Origin: Bacillota bacterium
GTDB taxonomy: Bacteria > Bacillota > Clostridia > Acetivibrionales > DTU013
Direction of reading: 5' to 3'
DNA: 64,000 nucleotides
Assembly (NCBI GenBank): GCA_023412915.1
Contig: JAEZRE010000014.1
Location: 62,001-126,000 of the forward strand
Shown here: piece by piece, positions 24,110 to 33,809 of the stretch
Layout: every line of letters starts with the position of its first letter
Numbering within the stretch: position 1 is the first letter of the stretch
Made by a program: the position numbers and the translations under genes
The notes under the pieces: model-generated
The model's input: the letters and a program-made list of their open reading frames with translations, nothing else
Told to the model about the DNA's origin: nothing
Database searches by the model: none

Positions 24110-24370
24110 ATGAAATCCAACGAAATAATGCCGGCCGCACTTGAAAACACCCCCGGATCCAACGTTGCAGCCGTTGAAACCATCGATATGTGCAAAATGC
24201 AATTCTATAACCCGATGCCTATCGTAGGAGCCAGGTTGACTTATGCCTATGTTCCCTTTCAGTGCCTTTGCTGCCTCTATCCGCCTGAAGTCGGCCTAAG
24301 GCAGGGTACAATTTTTCCGGAGCTAGACAGGCCTTACGGAGCGGACCCGGTATATACGGTCGACGGATGA
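24110..24370 (+). CDS. cotJA: Spore coat-associated protein CotJA
   Basis: The 86-residue protein from ATG 24110 (after AAGGAGGGAG) has the CotJA signature MQFYNPMPIVGARLTYAYVP and LYPPEVGLRQGTIFPELDRP. CotJA belongs to the mother-cell coat operon cotJABC, which in Bacillus is under sigma-E. It probably interacts with CotJC. It overlaps nothing and is followed by cotJB within 47 bases. The longer frame from 24074 lacks a ribosome site. Confidence 0.93.
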   Translation: MKSNEIMPAALENTPGSNVAAVETIDMCKMQFYNPMPIVGARLTYAYVPFQCLCCLYPPEVGLRQGTIFPELDRPYGADPVYTVDG

Positions 24371-24417
24371 GCTGTGTATTCCAGTTCCATGCAGGTATGA
24401 ATGAGGGAGGTGTTTAT

Positions 24418-24666
24418 ATGAACGAAGCAAGAGATAGGATGCTCAAAGAATTAATGGCTTTAGACTTTATGGCTATAGAACTGAATCTTTATCTTGATAC
24501 GCACCCGTATGATCAGAGAGCGGTTATGGTTTTTACCGATACTGCCAGGAGGGCTAAAATGACCAGAGAAAACTTTGAACGTATGTACGGCCCTCTGATG
24601 GCGAGCGCCAGCAATTCCTTCCCCTGGCCCTGGATCGAAAATCCCTGGCCGTGGGATGTGCAGTAG
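24418..24666 (+). CDS. cotJB: Spore coat protein CotJB
   Basis: The 82-residue protein starts at 24418 after GAGGGAGGTG. The body DRMLKELMALDFMAIELNLY and LDTHPYDQRAVMVFTDTARR is the CotJB domain. The C-terminal half is rich in Trp and Pro (FPWPWIENPWPWD), as in other clostridial CotJB proteins. It is the middle gene of cotJABC, read with CotJA and CotJC as part of the spore outer layers. Confidence 0.92.
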   Translation: MNEARDRMLKELMALDFMAIELNLYLDTHPYDQRAVMVFTDTARRAKMTRENFERMYGPLMASASNSFPWPWIENPWPWDVQ

Positions 24667-24714
24667 AATGAAATCTGCTATTCTTTTATATTTCTGAATA
24701 AGGAGGTCGTGTAA

Positions 24715-25518
24715 ATGTGGGTCTATGATAAAAAACTTGAATACCCTGTTAAAATAAAAAATTGCAACCCAAGGCTTGCCAAATATGTTATCACACAATA
24801 TGGCGGACCCGACGGCGAGCTTGCCGCATCACTCAGGTACCTGAGCCAGCGGTTCAGCATGCCCCTGGAAGTAGCCAAGGCTACGCTAAACGATATAGGT
24901 ACTGAAGAAATGGCGCATCTCGAGATCATCGGAGCAATAGTACACCAGCTTACGAAGGACGTCCCGCCCAAGGTACTTGAAAAAGAAGGTCTCGGAGGGT
25001 ATTTTGCCGATCATGACCGCAGCGTATATCCTGTGAACGCCTCAGGAGTACCTTTTAACGCGGCTTACATTGGTGTCAAGGGCGATCCCGTGGCCGATCT
25101 GGTCGAGGATCTTGCCGCCGAACAAAAAGCGCGCGCAACCTATGAAAACCTTATAAATATGACGGATGACCCGGATGTGATAGATCCTCTGCGATTCCTC
25201 AGAGAACGTGAAGTGGTACATTTCCAGCGTTTCGGCGAGGTCCTGCGGATCGTTCAGGAAAAGCTAAATGAGAAACCTTATTACGCCAAGAAGCCTGATT
25301 TCATGAATGTCAGCCCGGCTGCCGCAAATGTAAATCCCATGGCCGGCGTCAGCCCCGTATCCAACGTCGGCCCGGCAGCTGTGAGCCCGATTTCGAATGT
25401 CAGTCCGATATCGAACGTCAGTCCGATATCGAACGTAAGCCCGGCCGAAACTGCAAAAATACCGTCTTTCATGAACCCGTTTTCCGGCGTGAGTCCGGAA
25501 GCTACGGGCAAAAAGTAA
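24715..25518 (+). CDS. cotJC: Manganese catalase-like coat protein CotJC
   Basis: The 267-residue protein has the ferritin-like manganese catalase fold: metal-ligand helices with TEEMAHLEIIGAIVHQL and REREVVHFQRFGEVLRIVQE, plus DLVEDLAAEQKARATYENLI. CotJC is a mother-cell-made coat component with catalase-like activity in some clostridia. AAGGAGGTCG precedes the start. The C-terminal tail (about residues 200-260) consists of repeats of the NVSPIS/NVSP type (at least five copies), which relatives often lack in this form. It ends the cotJABC operon. Confidence 0.93.
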   Translation: MWVYDKKLEYPVKIKNCNPRLAKYVITQYGGPDGELAASLRYLSQRFSMPLEVAKATLNDIGTEEMAHLEIIGAIVHQLTKDVPPKVLEKEGLGGYFADHDRSVYPVNASGVPFNAAYIGVKGDPVADLVEDLAAEQKARATYENLINMTDDPDVIDPLRFLREREVVHFQRFGEVLRIVQEKLNEKPYYAKKPDFMNVSPAAANVNPMAGVSPVSNVGPAAVSPISNVSPISNVSPISNVSPAETAKIPSFMNPFSGVSPEATGKK

Positions 25519-25555
25519 TTATCCGTTTGTCCGGTCGAGTCCTTAGGGTATAAAG

Positions 25556-25587
25556 TCAGGTGGGGTTCAGTTCCCCCGCCTGATGTT
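25556..25587. terminator. Hairpin between cotJC and the converging gene
   Basis: CAGG-TGGGG and CCCCCGCCTG pair around a seven-base loop with one bulge, followed by ATGTTTCC. T-runs are weak on both sides; it may serve both converging genes. Confidence 0.5.
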
Positions 25588-25627
25588 TCCCTGGAGTGTT
25601 TTTTATACAAGTATATTTCCGGTTACC

Positions 25628-26965
25628 TTAATACGCATATATATATACTTTCTCTTTCCCGCTTTGAAGCTCTGAAAATTCTTTCGGCTCTATTTCCATA
25701 AAATAGGCCTTACCCTCACTAACGCTTATCACGGCACAGCGGCCGCCGGGAAACTCCGCTGCCGTACCGCAGCCAATTGAGGTTCTATTTGTTATCAGGC
25801 TGCCGGAATAGCTTTCACACTTAACTGCGCAGAGCTTTGTCCCTTCCGGAAAGACTTCCTTCATTTCGGGGTATCCCTTATAAACATCGTACAAATCAAG
25901 TTTACGTCCGCTTCCGGCGTCGACGAAACCGCCATTGCTTACTTTAATAGCCTTTTGCTTGAATTTTTTATCAATATCCAAAGCAAAAGTTTTTATAAAC
26001 AGATAATTGCGGCCATAGTGAATCTGATCACGCAGCAAATCTACAGCCTGTTTCGTAATGCCCGGATAAAAACGCATGAATATCTCAGAACCGTATTCTT
26101 TCGAAGAAAAGAATTTTTCAGCGCTTTCTTCAGGAGCTGTGGCCAGCATTCTGATTTTGAGCTCCTGATACTTGCCCGGTTTTTTTTCCAATTCCTTCAT
26201 GAATGAATTGAGTCTTTCACTTTTGTAACCGTCCACAGACCTGTTTTCCTGGAAGTCCTCTATCAGACCGACCATTTCATCTTCATCCTGAAGGTAGAAC
26301 GCAGCGGGTCTCAGATAGGGCCAGGCAATAATACATTCCTGAACTATATTCCTGTTGACGGGATAAACAGCATTGATGTAACCGTCTTTCAGATATACCT
26401 CGTCAGCCTCTTTGATTTCCGGTATGTCCTTCACAGAGATCGAATAGTCAAGCTCCATACCCGCTTTATCAGCTATGTAGTCAAGCGGCAGCGGTATGCC
26501 CAATTTTCCCAGATATGCGCCCTTCAAATGCAAAAGTATATTACCGCTCTCATATCCCACGTCCAGGCTAAGCTTTATCGGAAGGTTGAGCCCGTATGCC
26601 TTTCCCTGCAAATAGACCGCGCTTTCATCGAGGGCGATCCTGTAAGCATTTACATATACCCTTTCGTTCAGATGCATGTCGGGTATTTTGTCATTCATAA
26701 GAAAGTAAATATCAGCCTTGTCGATACGCATCGTCCGGGTGCTATTACCGGCGTCGAAACTGTTACGTTCATCAAAGCTCATTGGACTTTGTGCGATTAT
26801 CTCCCGGGGATCGTCATACCGAAAATCTGCAACCTTCAGATATAACAACATAAGTCCGGCCAGAATGACAGGAAGCAGTAAAAGGATAAGAATGCCTGTC
26901 AATATTTTCTTTCCGGCCGATTTTTTCTTTATCCTGGGTCCGGCCAACCCGGCAGTCTGGTGCAT
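25628..26965 (-). CDS. Membrane-anchored extracytoplasmic protein, unknown function
   Basis: The protein of 445 residues is read from ATG 26965 (after CCGGAGGAT); a longer frame to 27070 has no ribosome site and lies over a decayed repeat. It has a basic N-terminus (RIKKKSAGKKILTGILILLL) leading into one membrane helix at about residues 20-45, then a large extracellular region with no motif I recognise (LNERVYVNAYRIALDESAVY is a repeated-looking beta segment). It resembles other Firmicute single-pass proteins of unknown function. The gene is alone, convergent to cotJC, and divergent from the chemoreceptor. Confidence 0.65.
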   Translation of the reverse strand: MHQTAGLAGPRIKKKSAGKKILTGILILLLLPVILAGLMLLYLKVADFRYDDPREIIAQSPMSFDERNSFDAGNSTRTMRIDKADIYFLMNDKIPDMHLNERVYVNAYRIALDESAVYLQGKAYGLNLPIKLSLDVGYESGNILLHLKGAYLGKLGIPLPLDYIADKAGMELDYSISVKDIPEIKEADEVYLKDGYINAVYPVNRNIVQECIIAWPYLRPAAFYLQDEDEMVGLIEDFQENRSVDGYKSERLNSFMKELEKKPGKYQELKIRMLATAPEESAEKFFSSKEYGSEIFMRFYPGITKQAVDLLRDQIHYGRNYLFIKTFALDIDKKFKQKAIKVSNGGFVDAGSGRKLDLYDVYKGYPEMKEVFPEGTKLCAVKCESYSGSLITNRTSIGCGTAAEFPGGRCAVISVSEGKAYFMEIEPKEFSELQSGKEKVYIYAY

Positions 26966-27069
26966 GCAAGTATCCTCCGGATTTTTTATGTATACCTTAT
27001 TCCAGTATATACCTGAAGCCGTAGTTAGACAAGATTTGCTGCAAATACTGTATAACTCGATGCAGACCA

Positions 27070-27170
27070 AATGCTCTTATATAGTACAAATAAAACGGCT
27101 AGATACGGCGGAAAGGCTTCGGTACGGACGTTATTCAGGTAACTAAAGCACAGGCTTGCAGTTGCATGCT
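27070..27170 (+). pseudogene. Decayed copy of the 5' end of the DNA glycosylase gene
   Basis: About 95 bases match 29552-29649, the promoter-proximal and first coding part of the glycosylase gene: shared blocks are ACAAATAAA, AGATACGGCGGAAAGG, TTCGGTA, GGACG, ATTCAG and CACAGGC, with scattered substitutions and a short indel. The start ATG has become ACG and the reading frame is lost soon after. The rest of the 27071-27385 interval is empty of genes. Confidence 0.75.
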
Positions 27171-27385
27171 TACAGACATGTTTCCTTATAATCCATATTC
27201 ATGCTTGTGTGGAACTAAATGTCACTGTTTACACATGAATTTCGTGTCAAAGTCTACAAAGCCCGGCAGCAATTTTAGTTATTATGAATAATTACCATGT
27301 GCCGTTTTAATGTTATTATGTACTAAATACAGTTTTAGCCAATCAAGCTGCCGAAGAACGAACATGATAACAGGAGGACGTACCA

Positions 27386-29417
27386 ATGCTGAGAAAATTC
27401 AAGTCCAGTCTCTCGCTGAAATTGATCTTGCCGGTGGTATTGAACATATTACTGCTGATGACGGCCTCGATAACCATAACCTACAGTTATATGAGCAATA
27501 CCTTGAAGGGGCAGATGAAACAGTTTGTAGCTTCAAACCTCGACTTTGTGATAAATACGATTAAGGAAAACGAAGAAACATACAGCATGACCAAGGATCA
27601 ATTTTACAAGGATCTGGGCGTTAAGGCCAGAGCCGTGGCCAAAATCGTGGCAGATGATCCTGCTTCGGTATCAAATGAGAAACTTGAGGCTCTGGCAAAA
27701 GACCTGAATGTCAATGAGATAGACATAAGCGATGAAAACGGCGTGATGGCTTATAGTACCGCTCCTGGATTCATAGGCTTCGACTTTGGTTCTTCCGATC
27801 AATCAAAGCCGTTCCTGGAGGCCTTGACCAATAAGTCTTTTGAACTTGTGCAGGATCCTGCTCCCAGAGGAACCGATAAAGTCATTTTTCAGTTCGCGGG
27901 AGTCGCCAGGCAGGACAAGCCCGGAATCATACAAGTCGGCGTGGCGCCAAAGACTCTTACGGCTCTTCTCGATCATGTATCGCTTGACAGTATCGTAAAT
28001 AATACGGCTATAGGTGAGACGGGATATGTAGTGGTTTCGGACACAAATGGCACTATAACCAATCATAAAGATAAAAAAGCCATAATGAAAAATCTGAAGG
28101 ATATAGGCGTAACAATCGATTTGTCTAAAGACTCAGGAGAATTGTATTATAAATATTACAACCAAGAAAAATTATCTTGAATATAAAAAGCTTGGAGACA
28201 AGGTCATATTTGTTATCATTAAACAGTCGGAATTTCTGGATTCGCTTGATAGCATGCTGAAAAATCTGCTGATACTCGAGTACGGCATTCTTGCTTTGGG
28301 AATCGTCATAGTCATATTCGGGCTTCGTTTGGTCATACTCAAAAGGATGAGATCCATAGCTTCGCTGATAAATAAAACTGCCGACCTTGACCTGGTAAAT
28401 GACACCTCCTTCGACTATCTCATAAAGTCTGAGGATGCAATAGGCACAATGGCTAAGGCTACCGCATTGATGAGGCAGAAGCTGAGGGATATCGTCAGTG
28501 GTATCCGCAAGGAGTCGGAAAACGTGCTGTTCAATTCGGAAAGTCTGGCATCCGCTACCAGTCAATCCTCAGCCTCGTCGGAACAGGTGGCCAATGCGGT
28601 GGAGGAACTTGCAAAAGGCGCTTCGGCCCAGGCAAAGGAGGCGCAGAGCGCTTCCGAAAAGCTTTCGGTTTTCTCGAACGAGATAGGCACTGCAGCCGAA
28701 AAGGCAGACAATATATCCGAGAAGACCCGTCTGGTGAACGACGCTACTGCTGCCGGAAGAGCTTCTCTGACTTCACTCAGGGAAAAATTCGATATTAATA
28801 CGGACAGTACGGCAAATGTCGGCAGGCTGGTGAACGAGCTGTCTGAAAAATCCGCGACCGTAGGGATGATTTTGGAGACCATAGAAAATATTGCAACACA
28901 GACAAACATGCTGGCGCTCAATGCAGCCATAGAAGCCGCAAGGGCCGGTCAATCCGGAAAGGGCTTTGCTGTTGTCGCCGATGAAGTAAGAAAGCTTGCG
29001 GAACAGACGGCAAACTCCACCAGGGAAATAGGTTCGATTTTAAATGAGATAAATTCGGGGATCAACGCCTCCAAGGAGAAGATGGATATCACGCAGGAAG
29101 CTGTAGTACAGGTAAATGACGAGATAAAGAAAACCGAAGCCTCGCTCGATACGATGAACCAAATGATCGAACAGATCATTTCCGATATCGGAGCGCTTGT
29201 CGGCAGCATAGACAAGATCAACGAAGATAAAAACGGCGTGTTGGCTTCAATACGGGAGATATCGGTCATATCCGAAGAAACCGCAGCTTCGTCCGAAGAA
29301 GTGTCTGCGTCGATCGAAGAAGAATCCTCCACTATCGAAGATATATCCCGGACAGCGGAAGGACTCAAGGAAATAGCACAGAAATTGTCCGAATGCGTAA
29401 ACGTTATCAGAATATAA
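27386..29417 (+). pseudogene. Methyl-accepting chemotaxis protein split by a frameshift
   Basis: Two frames together make a full chemoreceptor. The first (27386-28180, 264 codons, after AGGAGGAC) has a membrane helix, then an sCache-like sensor (VAKIVADDPASVSNEKLEAL, DISDENGVMAYSTAPGFIGF, GYVVVSDTNGTITN) and ends at a TGA. The second frame, shifted by +1, resumes with NYLEYKKLGDKVIFVIIKQS before its first ATG at 28254, and contains a second membrane helix (LEYGILALGIVIVIFGLRLV), a HAMP-like segment and the signalling domain with the tip TQTNMLALNAAIEAARAG. The break lies near 28160 (AACCAAGAAAAATTATC). It may be a real pseudogene or a sequence error. Total length of about 677 codons is normal for the family. 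Confidence 0.85.
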
Positions 29418-29423
29418 GGACAT

Positions 29424-29467
29424 ATGCCGGATGGGGCCTTCGTAACGCTTCTCATCCGGCATTTTAT
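29424..29467 (+). terminator. Terminator after the chemoreceptor gene
   Basis: TGCCGGATG and CATCCGGCA pair perfectly around a 19-base loop and are followed by TTTTAT. Confidence 0.85.
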
Positions 29468-29602
29468 ACTTTTCACGAAACTGATCCCGATGCATGTGCC
29501 CCTCTGATTTTTTCCTCCGGAATACCGTAAAACTTGATATGGAACAAACGTTCGTATATAATACAAATAAACGGTATACAGATACGGCGGAAAGGATTCG
29601 GT

Positions 29603-30994
29603 ATGGACGCTATTCAGATAACGAAAACACAGGCCCGCAGATTCATGCTCAAATATCACGGACTTTACGGCAAAAGACTTCCCAAAGGCAAAAAAGGCAT
29701 ACTCGAATATGTGCGAAGGGTCGGATGCATCCAGTACGATCCCCTCAATATTGTGGGGCATAACCAGGAGCTTGTGCTGCAGTCCAGGATAGACGGCTTC
29801 AAACCCGCCCTGCTGCGGGAACTGCTGTATAAAGACCGGCTGCTGCTTGACGGCTGGGACAAGGTCATGTCGATCTATCTCACCTCAGACTGGCCGTACT
29901 TCAGCCGATACAGGGCATCACAGCTCGAATGGCTCGGGAGTCCCGACAAACCCGTTGTCCCCTTCCTTCCGCTTGTCAGAAACGAACTCGAGCAACGCGG
30001 TCCTCTTTCCTCCATCGACCTGGAATATGATCAGGCGGTCCATTGGCCCTGGGGTCCTACGCGCGTCTCGAGAGCGGCGTTGGAAAGCATGTGGTTCTGG
30101 GGTGAGCTCATTATACACCACAAGGTAAACACAAGAAAATATTATGATTTTGCCGGAAGGTACCTGCCGGACGACTTGCTGAATGCACTCGATCCGAACG
30201 AAACCTTCGAACGCTACAGGGACTGGCGCATAACCCGCAGGATAGGCGGTACGGGATTTTTATGGGACAGGCCCGGAGACGCCTGGCTGGAGATACCCGG
30301 GACAAAGACGCCCGAACGCCGGGAAAGCATACAACGGCTGCTGGCCGATGGCACACTTTCAGAGATAAATGTGGAAGGCGTAAAGGTCCCGTTTTATATA
30401 AGGAACTGCGATATGCCGGTATTGGAAGACATACTGGGCGAACACTCCGGAGCTCCAGCCTCTTCTGCAGGCTGCAACGGATACGGTAATGGGTCCGGCG
30501 CTGCCGTCTATTCCGGCAACTTAAACGTATACGGTAATGGTTTCGCAGAGGGAAATACCGGCAATACCCCGGAGAGTGCCGGCAGCTCTCGCCGGGACAT
30601 GCGCACTCCCTCCCCGCGCGCCCATATTCTCGCTCCGTTGGACAATCTGTTATGGGATCGCAGGCTCATAAAGGAAATATTCGATTTCGACTATCGCTGG
30701 GAGGTCCACAAGCCCCAGTCCGAGCGGAATTACGGTTATTACGTCCTGCCTGTCCTGTACGGAGACAGGTTTATCGCACGCTTCGAACCCGGGTTTGATA
30801 AAAAAACCAGGACGCTGATGATAAAGAACTGGTGGTGGGAAGCCGGCGTCAAACCTGCCAAATCGATGCAGCGCGAACTGGCGAAATGCTTCAGGCTTTT
30901 TGCAGATTATTTGGAAGCGGGCAAAGTCGTGATATCCCGGGATACCCAGAGTAACGCGGATGATAGTATAGCGTGCTGGCTTAATGAGATATAA
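29603..30994 (+). CDS. AlkZ/YcaQ-family DNA glycosylase-like protein
   Basis: The 463-residue protein belongs to the HTH_42 family, which includes the interstrand-crosslink glycosylases AlkZ (Streptomyces) and YcaQ/AlkX (E. coli). It starts MDAIQITKTQARRFMLKYHG after GGCGGAAAGG. The catalytic motif QYD (VGCIQYDPLNIVGHNQELVL) matches the Gln-hydrophobic-Asp form of the YcaQ branch rather than QxQ. Winged-helix repeats follow (DGWDKVMSIYLTSDWPYFSR; HWPWGPTRVSRAALESMWFW) and a C-terminal ILAPLDNLLWDRRLIKEIFD. A Gly/Asn/Ser-rich insert of roughly 50 residues lies near position 295-345. A partial decayed copy of its 5' end lies at 27070. Confidence 0.85.
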   Translation: MDAIQITKTQARRFMLKYHGLYGKRLPKGKKGILEYVRRVGCIQYDPLNIVGHNQELVLQSRIDGFKPALLRELLYKDRLLLDGWDKVMSIYLTSDWPYFSRYRASQLEWLGSPDKPVVPFLPLVRNELEQRGPLSSIDLEYDQAVHWPWGPTRVSRAALESMWFWGELIIHHKVNTRKYYDFAGRYLPDDLLNALDPNETFERYRDWRITRRIGGTGFLWDRPGDAWLEIPGTKTPERRESIQRLLADGTLSEINVEGVKVPFYIRNCDMPVLEDILGEHSGAPASSAGCNGYGNGSGAAVYSGNLNVYGNGFAEGNTGNTPESAGSSRRDMRTPSPRAHILAPLDNLLWDRRLIKEIFDFDYRWEVHKPQSERNYGYYVLPVLYGDRFIARFEPGFDKKTRTLMIKNWWWEAGVKPAKSMQRELAKCFRLFADYLEAGKVVISRDTQSNADDSIACWLNEI

Positions 30995-31102
30995 CCGGCT
31001 CCTCGGTACATTACCGGGGTTATACGTATAGCGGGGTTTAAGATGCATAACTGGGCTTAAGACTTATAGCCGGGTTCCCGTAATCATCACGAAAGCATGT
31101 GG

Positions 31103-33436
31103 CTAAGGAGTTACCGCCCTGCCGTATTCGTCACCGAACCCGCTCTGAACCGACTCCTTGCCGAAATATTTCATAAGCAGCTTTATATCAGCGTCCTTGA
31201 CTTTATTATAATAAAGGCTGTACTGATCCTCTTTTTCCTCGCTGCTCTTGAAACGCTTTTGCAGCACAAGCAGTCCATTGTACAGCATCGCAAGATCATC
31301 CTCCCCGCCCCTGAGCAGCTTAGCCGCTTCATCGGGCCTTTCGGCATTGATCAGCCTGAAAAATTCATTGTATTCCGATGTATCCATTTTTACATACTTA
31401 CCGATCAGCGGCTTGTAATCGGCATAGAAAACAGTGCTTTCCGAGTAACTTTCGGCAAGCCGGGGCAAAGCCTCCCGCTTGTTTTGCAGTACATACAGTA
31501 TCATTAGGTTTTCCTGCCCCCGGCCTGTTTTTTCGTTAAACCGCTCATAATATTCCGAAGCTTTTTCGAATTTGCCCATATAACCGTAGTTGCGGCCAAT
31601 CTCAAGCAGATCGTACGGATTGCTGCTATTCTCAAGCAGCTCGAGGCCTTTCTGTAGTTCGCCCGAATCGATATAGAGCGATCCCAGCACCGATAATACC
31701 TCATTATTATCGGGTATCTCACCAATTAACCGTTCAAAATAGCCTTTTGCCTTTTCAGCGTCCTTGTTCTTCAGTGAATACGTTTTACTGTCATATTCCC
31801 AGCCGTTGTAATAAAGCTTTGCCAGCACCTTCAATGCATGCAGGCCGCGGTCTCCCTCGGCCAGTTCGCGTTCATAAAGACCAATGGCCTCGGCATACCT
31901 TTTATCGAGCAACGCAAGATCTGCTCCATTGAATTCTTCGCCGACTACATGCACTATATTCCTGTGCCTGCTGGGGTATATGCCGTCGCTGACGTACATG
32001 ATATTGCCGTTATGGTCATAGAATGTTACATAATAGGCGTAATCACCCGTATGATAAAAAGGTTCGAACAGATAATACGGGTCGATACCGTCGCTGCCGA
32101 AGGAAGCGCCGGTATTCATGCCCCTTTTGCGCTCCCTGGCGGTATCAAGTATATATTCTCCGGTTGTTATACTGTCCGAGTAAAACCTGTTGTTGGCTAT
32201 TATCCGGTTATCGTCAATATCCCTGAGCTCTCCTGCACCGATCGTGTAATAATCCGCATTTTCCGGCAGGTTTACGCTGAAACGGAATTTTCCGTCCCCG
32301 ATATCCTTAACGTTAACCATCCTGGCCGTATCAAGGAAAGCTATATCCTTTTCGAGCACGGTATTTCCTGTGAACTTCAAACTACCGCCTCCACCCAGGT
32401 CCGGCGCTTTTCCCTGGACGCGCTGCCAGTCGGCGCCTATAGCGATCACATAAATACCGTCGGGGATGTTCGTAAACCTGAATCTGCCTTCACTGTCTGT
32501 TACCGCATCGCAGCGTACTCCGCTCCCCTGACCGAGCGTACTGCTCCAACCAGATCTTGTGGCTTCGTCTTTCAGTAAAATCGTTATATAAGGCGCAGGT
32601 TTACCGTCCATACTGACACGGCCGCTTAAAACATTGCCGCTTTTTTCTGTCGGTTCAGCGCCCTTCAGGTATTTAAAGCCCGACAGTTCGCTATTTATCT
32701 GCAGCAAGGGCTTTACAAGAGTTTCGTCGGGCTTTTGCCCGGTAAAAAACAAATCGGGTATCGCCGCCAGCTCTTTGTCGAAGCCGTCCATATCTCCCGT
32801 CATATAGCAATAATATGCGTATAATGCGCGCCTGACCGTGGAATAACGGTCCTGCGCGTTGAGACGTTCCTGCAGCACAGCCGTTCCCTGGCCCATTTCA
32901 CCGAGGCCCATATACATCGCAGCGAGGTGGAGCTCTCTTAGCGATTCAAGCTTGCCGTCCCTTATATAGTCAAGCTGTTCAAGCAGCTTGACGGCATTTT
33001 TCCCGTAACCCGAAAAATAATTGGCCAGGGCGACATATATCGTGTATTCCGCAAACGCATCACCTTTCACGGCATGGGCAGCGATATCCGTGTATTGTGC
33101 ATTGATCCTATCGGCGCTTTCCGCCCCGATGTAGGAGCAGTCGAGCGCAGTGAAGCTTTCAGTGATGAATAGTTCATTGAAATATCCAAAATTCTTGTTT
33201 TCCACAAGCATTCCCAGTTTCCTTTGCGCAGCCGAAACAGCGGCATTTGAAGCCGGAGCGCCCTCAGCTGCCCTGTCGTAATATACGTCCGCCGCCGCGC
33301 TGTTTCCAGCCAGCTCGCTGGCCCTTCCCAGCAAATAAAACATACGTCCCTGGAAAAGCAGCGGAGCCGCGATCAAAACAATCGCGGACAGAAGGATCAA
33401 AAGCAGGTGTTTAACCTTAATTCTTATATATCCCAT
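31103..33436 (-). CDS. Membrane-anchored TPR protein with carboxypeptidase-regulatory-like domain
   Basis: The 777-residue protein starts with a basic stretch and one membrane helix (HLLLILLSAIVLIAAPLLFQ), then repeats of helix pairs of the TPR type (YYDRAAEGAPASNAAVSAAQ; EKLAELAE-like units; YFERLIGEIPDNNEVLSVLG; YYERFNEKTG). In the middle (about residues 255-330) sits a beta domain (SGRVSMDGKPAPYITILLKD, SEGRFRFTNIPDGIYVIAIG) of the CarboxypepD_reg type. It overlaps the anti-sigma gene by 20 bases, so it is the third gene of that operon. It is probably on the outer face and may be the sensed or exported product of the sigma circuit. Its specific role is unknown. Confidence 0.72.
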   Translation of the reverse strand: MGYIRIKVKHLLLILLSAIVLIAAPLLFQGRMFYLLGRASELAGNSAAADVYYDRAAEGAPASNAAVSAAQRKLGMLVENKNFGYFNELFITESFTALDCSYIGAESADRINAQYTDIAAHAVKGDAFAEYTIYVALANYFSGYGKNAVKLLEQLDYIRDGKLESLRELHLAAMYMGLGEMGQGTAVLQERLNAQDRYSTVRRALYAYYCYMTGDMDGFDKELAAIPDLFFTGQKPDETLVKPLLQINSELSGFKYLKGAEPTEKSGNVLSGRVSMDGKPAPYITILLKDEATRSGWSSTLGQGSGVRCDAVTDSEGRFRFTNIPDGIYVIAIGADWQRVQGKAPDLGGGGSLKFTGNTVLEKDIAFLDTARMVNVKDIGDGKFRFSVNLPENADYYTIGAGELRDIDDNRIIANNRFYSDSITTGEYILDTARERKRGMNTGASFGSDGIDPYYLFEPFYHTGDYAYYVTFYDHNGNIMYVSDGIYPSRHRNIVHVVGEEFNGADLALLDKRYAEAIGLYERELAEGDRGLHALKVLAKLYYNGWEYDSKTYSLKNKDAEKAKGYFERLIGEIPDNNEVLSVLGSLYIDSGELQKGLELLENSSNPYDLLEIGRNYGYMGKFEKASEYYERFNEKTGRGQENLMILYVLQNKREALPRLAESYSESTVFYADYKPLIGKYVKMDTSEYNEFFRLINAERPDEAAKLLRGGEDDLAMLYNGLLVLQKRFKSSEEKEDQYSLYYNKVKDADIKLLMKYFGKESVQSGFGDEYGRAVTP

Positions 33437-33809
33437 CAGCCTGCCCTCCCCGATTACTATCCACTACCGCTATGCTGCTGTTTCTGATATCCTCGGCGGA
33501 AACACGCGCAATGCCGACGCAGGCATAGACTATGCCCGATACGGTGATCAGCAGCGCAACCACCAGGGGTTTTACGGGGATCCGCAATTCCTGGTTCATA
33601 AAGGAATACAGCCTCTCCCTCCAGGTCTTCGCCCCGGACGCTCTCCAGTCCGGCAAGGCGGCAGTGCTGCCGAGTATGTCGGCGTTCCCACGCTGTGCAG
33701 CTATACCGTGCCCGGCAGCCCGTTCAAGCACCTTGTTCCTGCTCTTATCCGTGAATACGACGTCTTTCATTTCCGAATCGAGCCTATTCCTGAAATTCAT
33801 ATCACCCAT
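33417..33809 (-). CDS. Probable anti-sigma factor (single membrane helix)
   Basis: The 130-residue protein begins with a charged cytoplasmic part (FRNRLDSEMKDVVFTDKSRN, then KVLERAAGHG) and has one membrane helix at about residues 80-105 (IPVKPLVVALLITVSGIVYA), with a short outer tail. This topology and its position directly after an ECF sigma gene, with an eight-base overlap, is that of an anti-sigma factor. I see no zinc-binding HxxxCxxC motif, so it is not of the ZAS type. The partner call is from position and topology. Confidence 0.65.
   Translation of the reverse strand: MGDMNFRNRLDSEMKDVVFTDKSRNKVLERAAGHGIAAQRGNADILGSTAALPDWRASGAKTWRERLYSFMNQELRIPVKPLVVALLITVSGIVYACVGIARVSAEDIRNSSIAVVDSNRGGQADGIYKN

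Noticed and set aside
25281..25450. Possible CRISPR-like repeats
   Set aside because: The repeats are inside cotJC, are in frame, and encode NVSPIS units without unique spacers.
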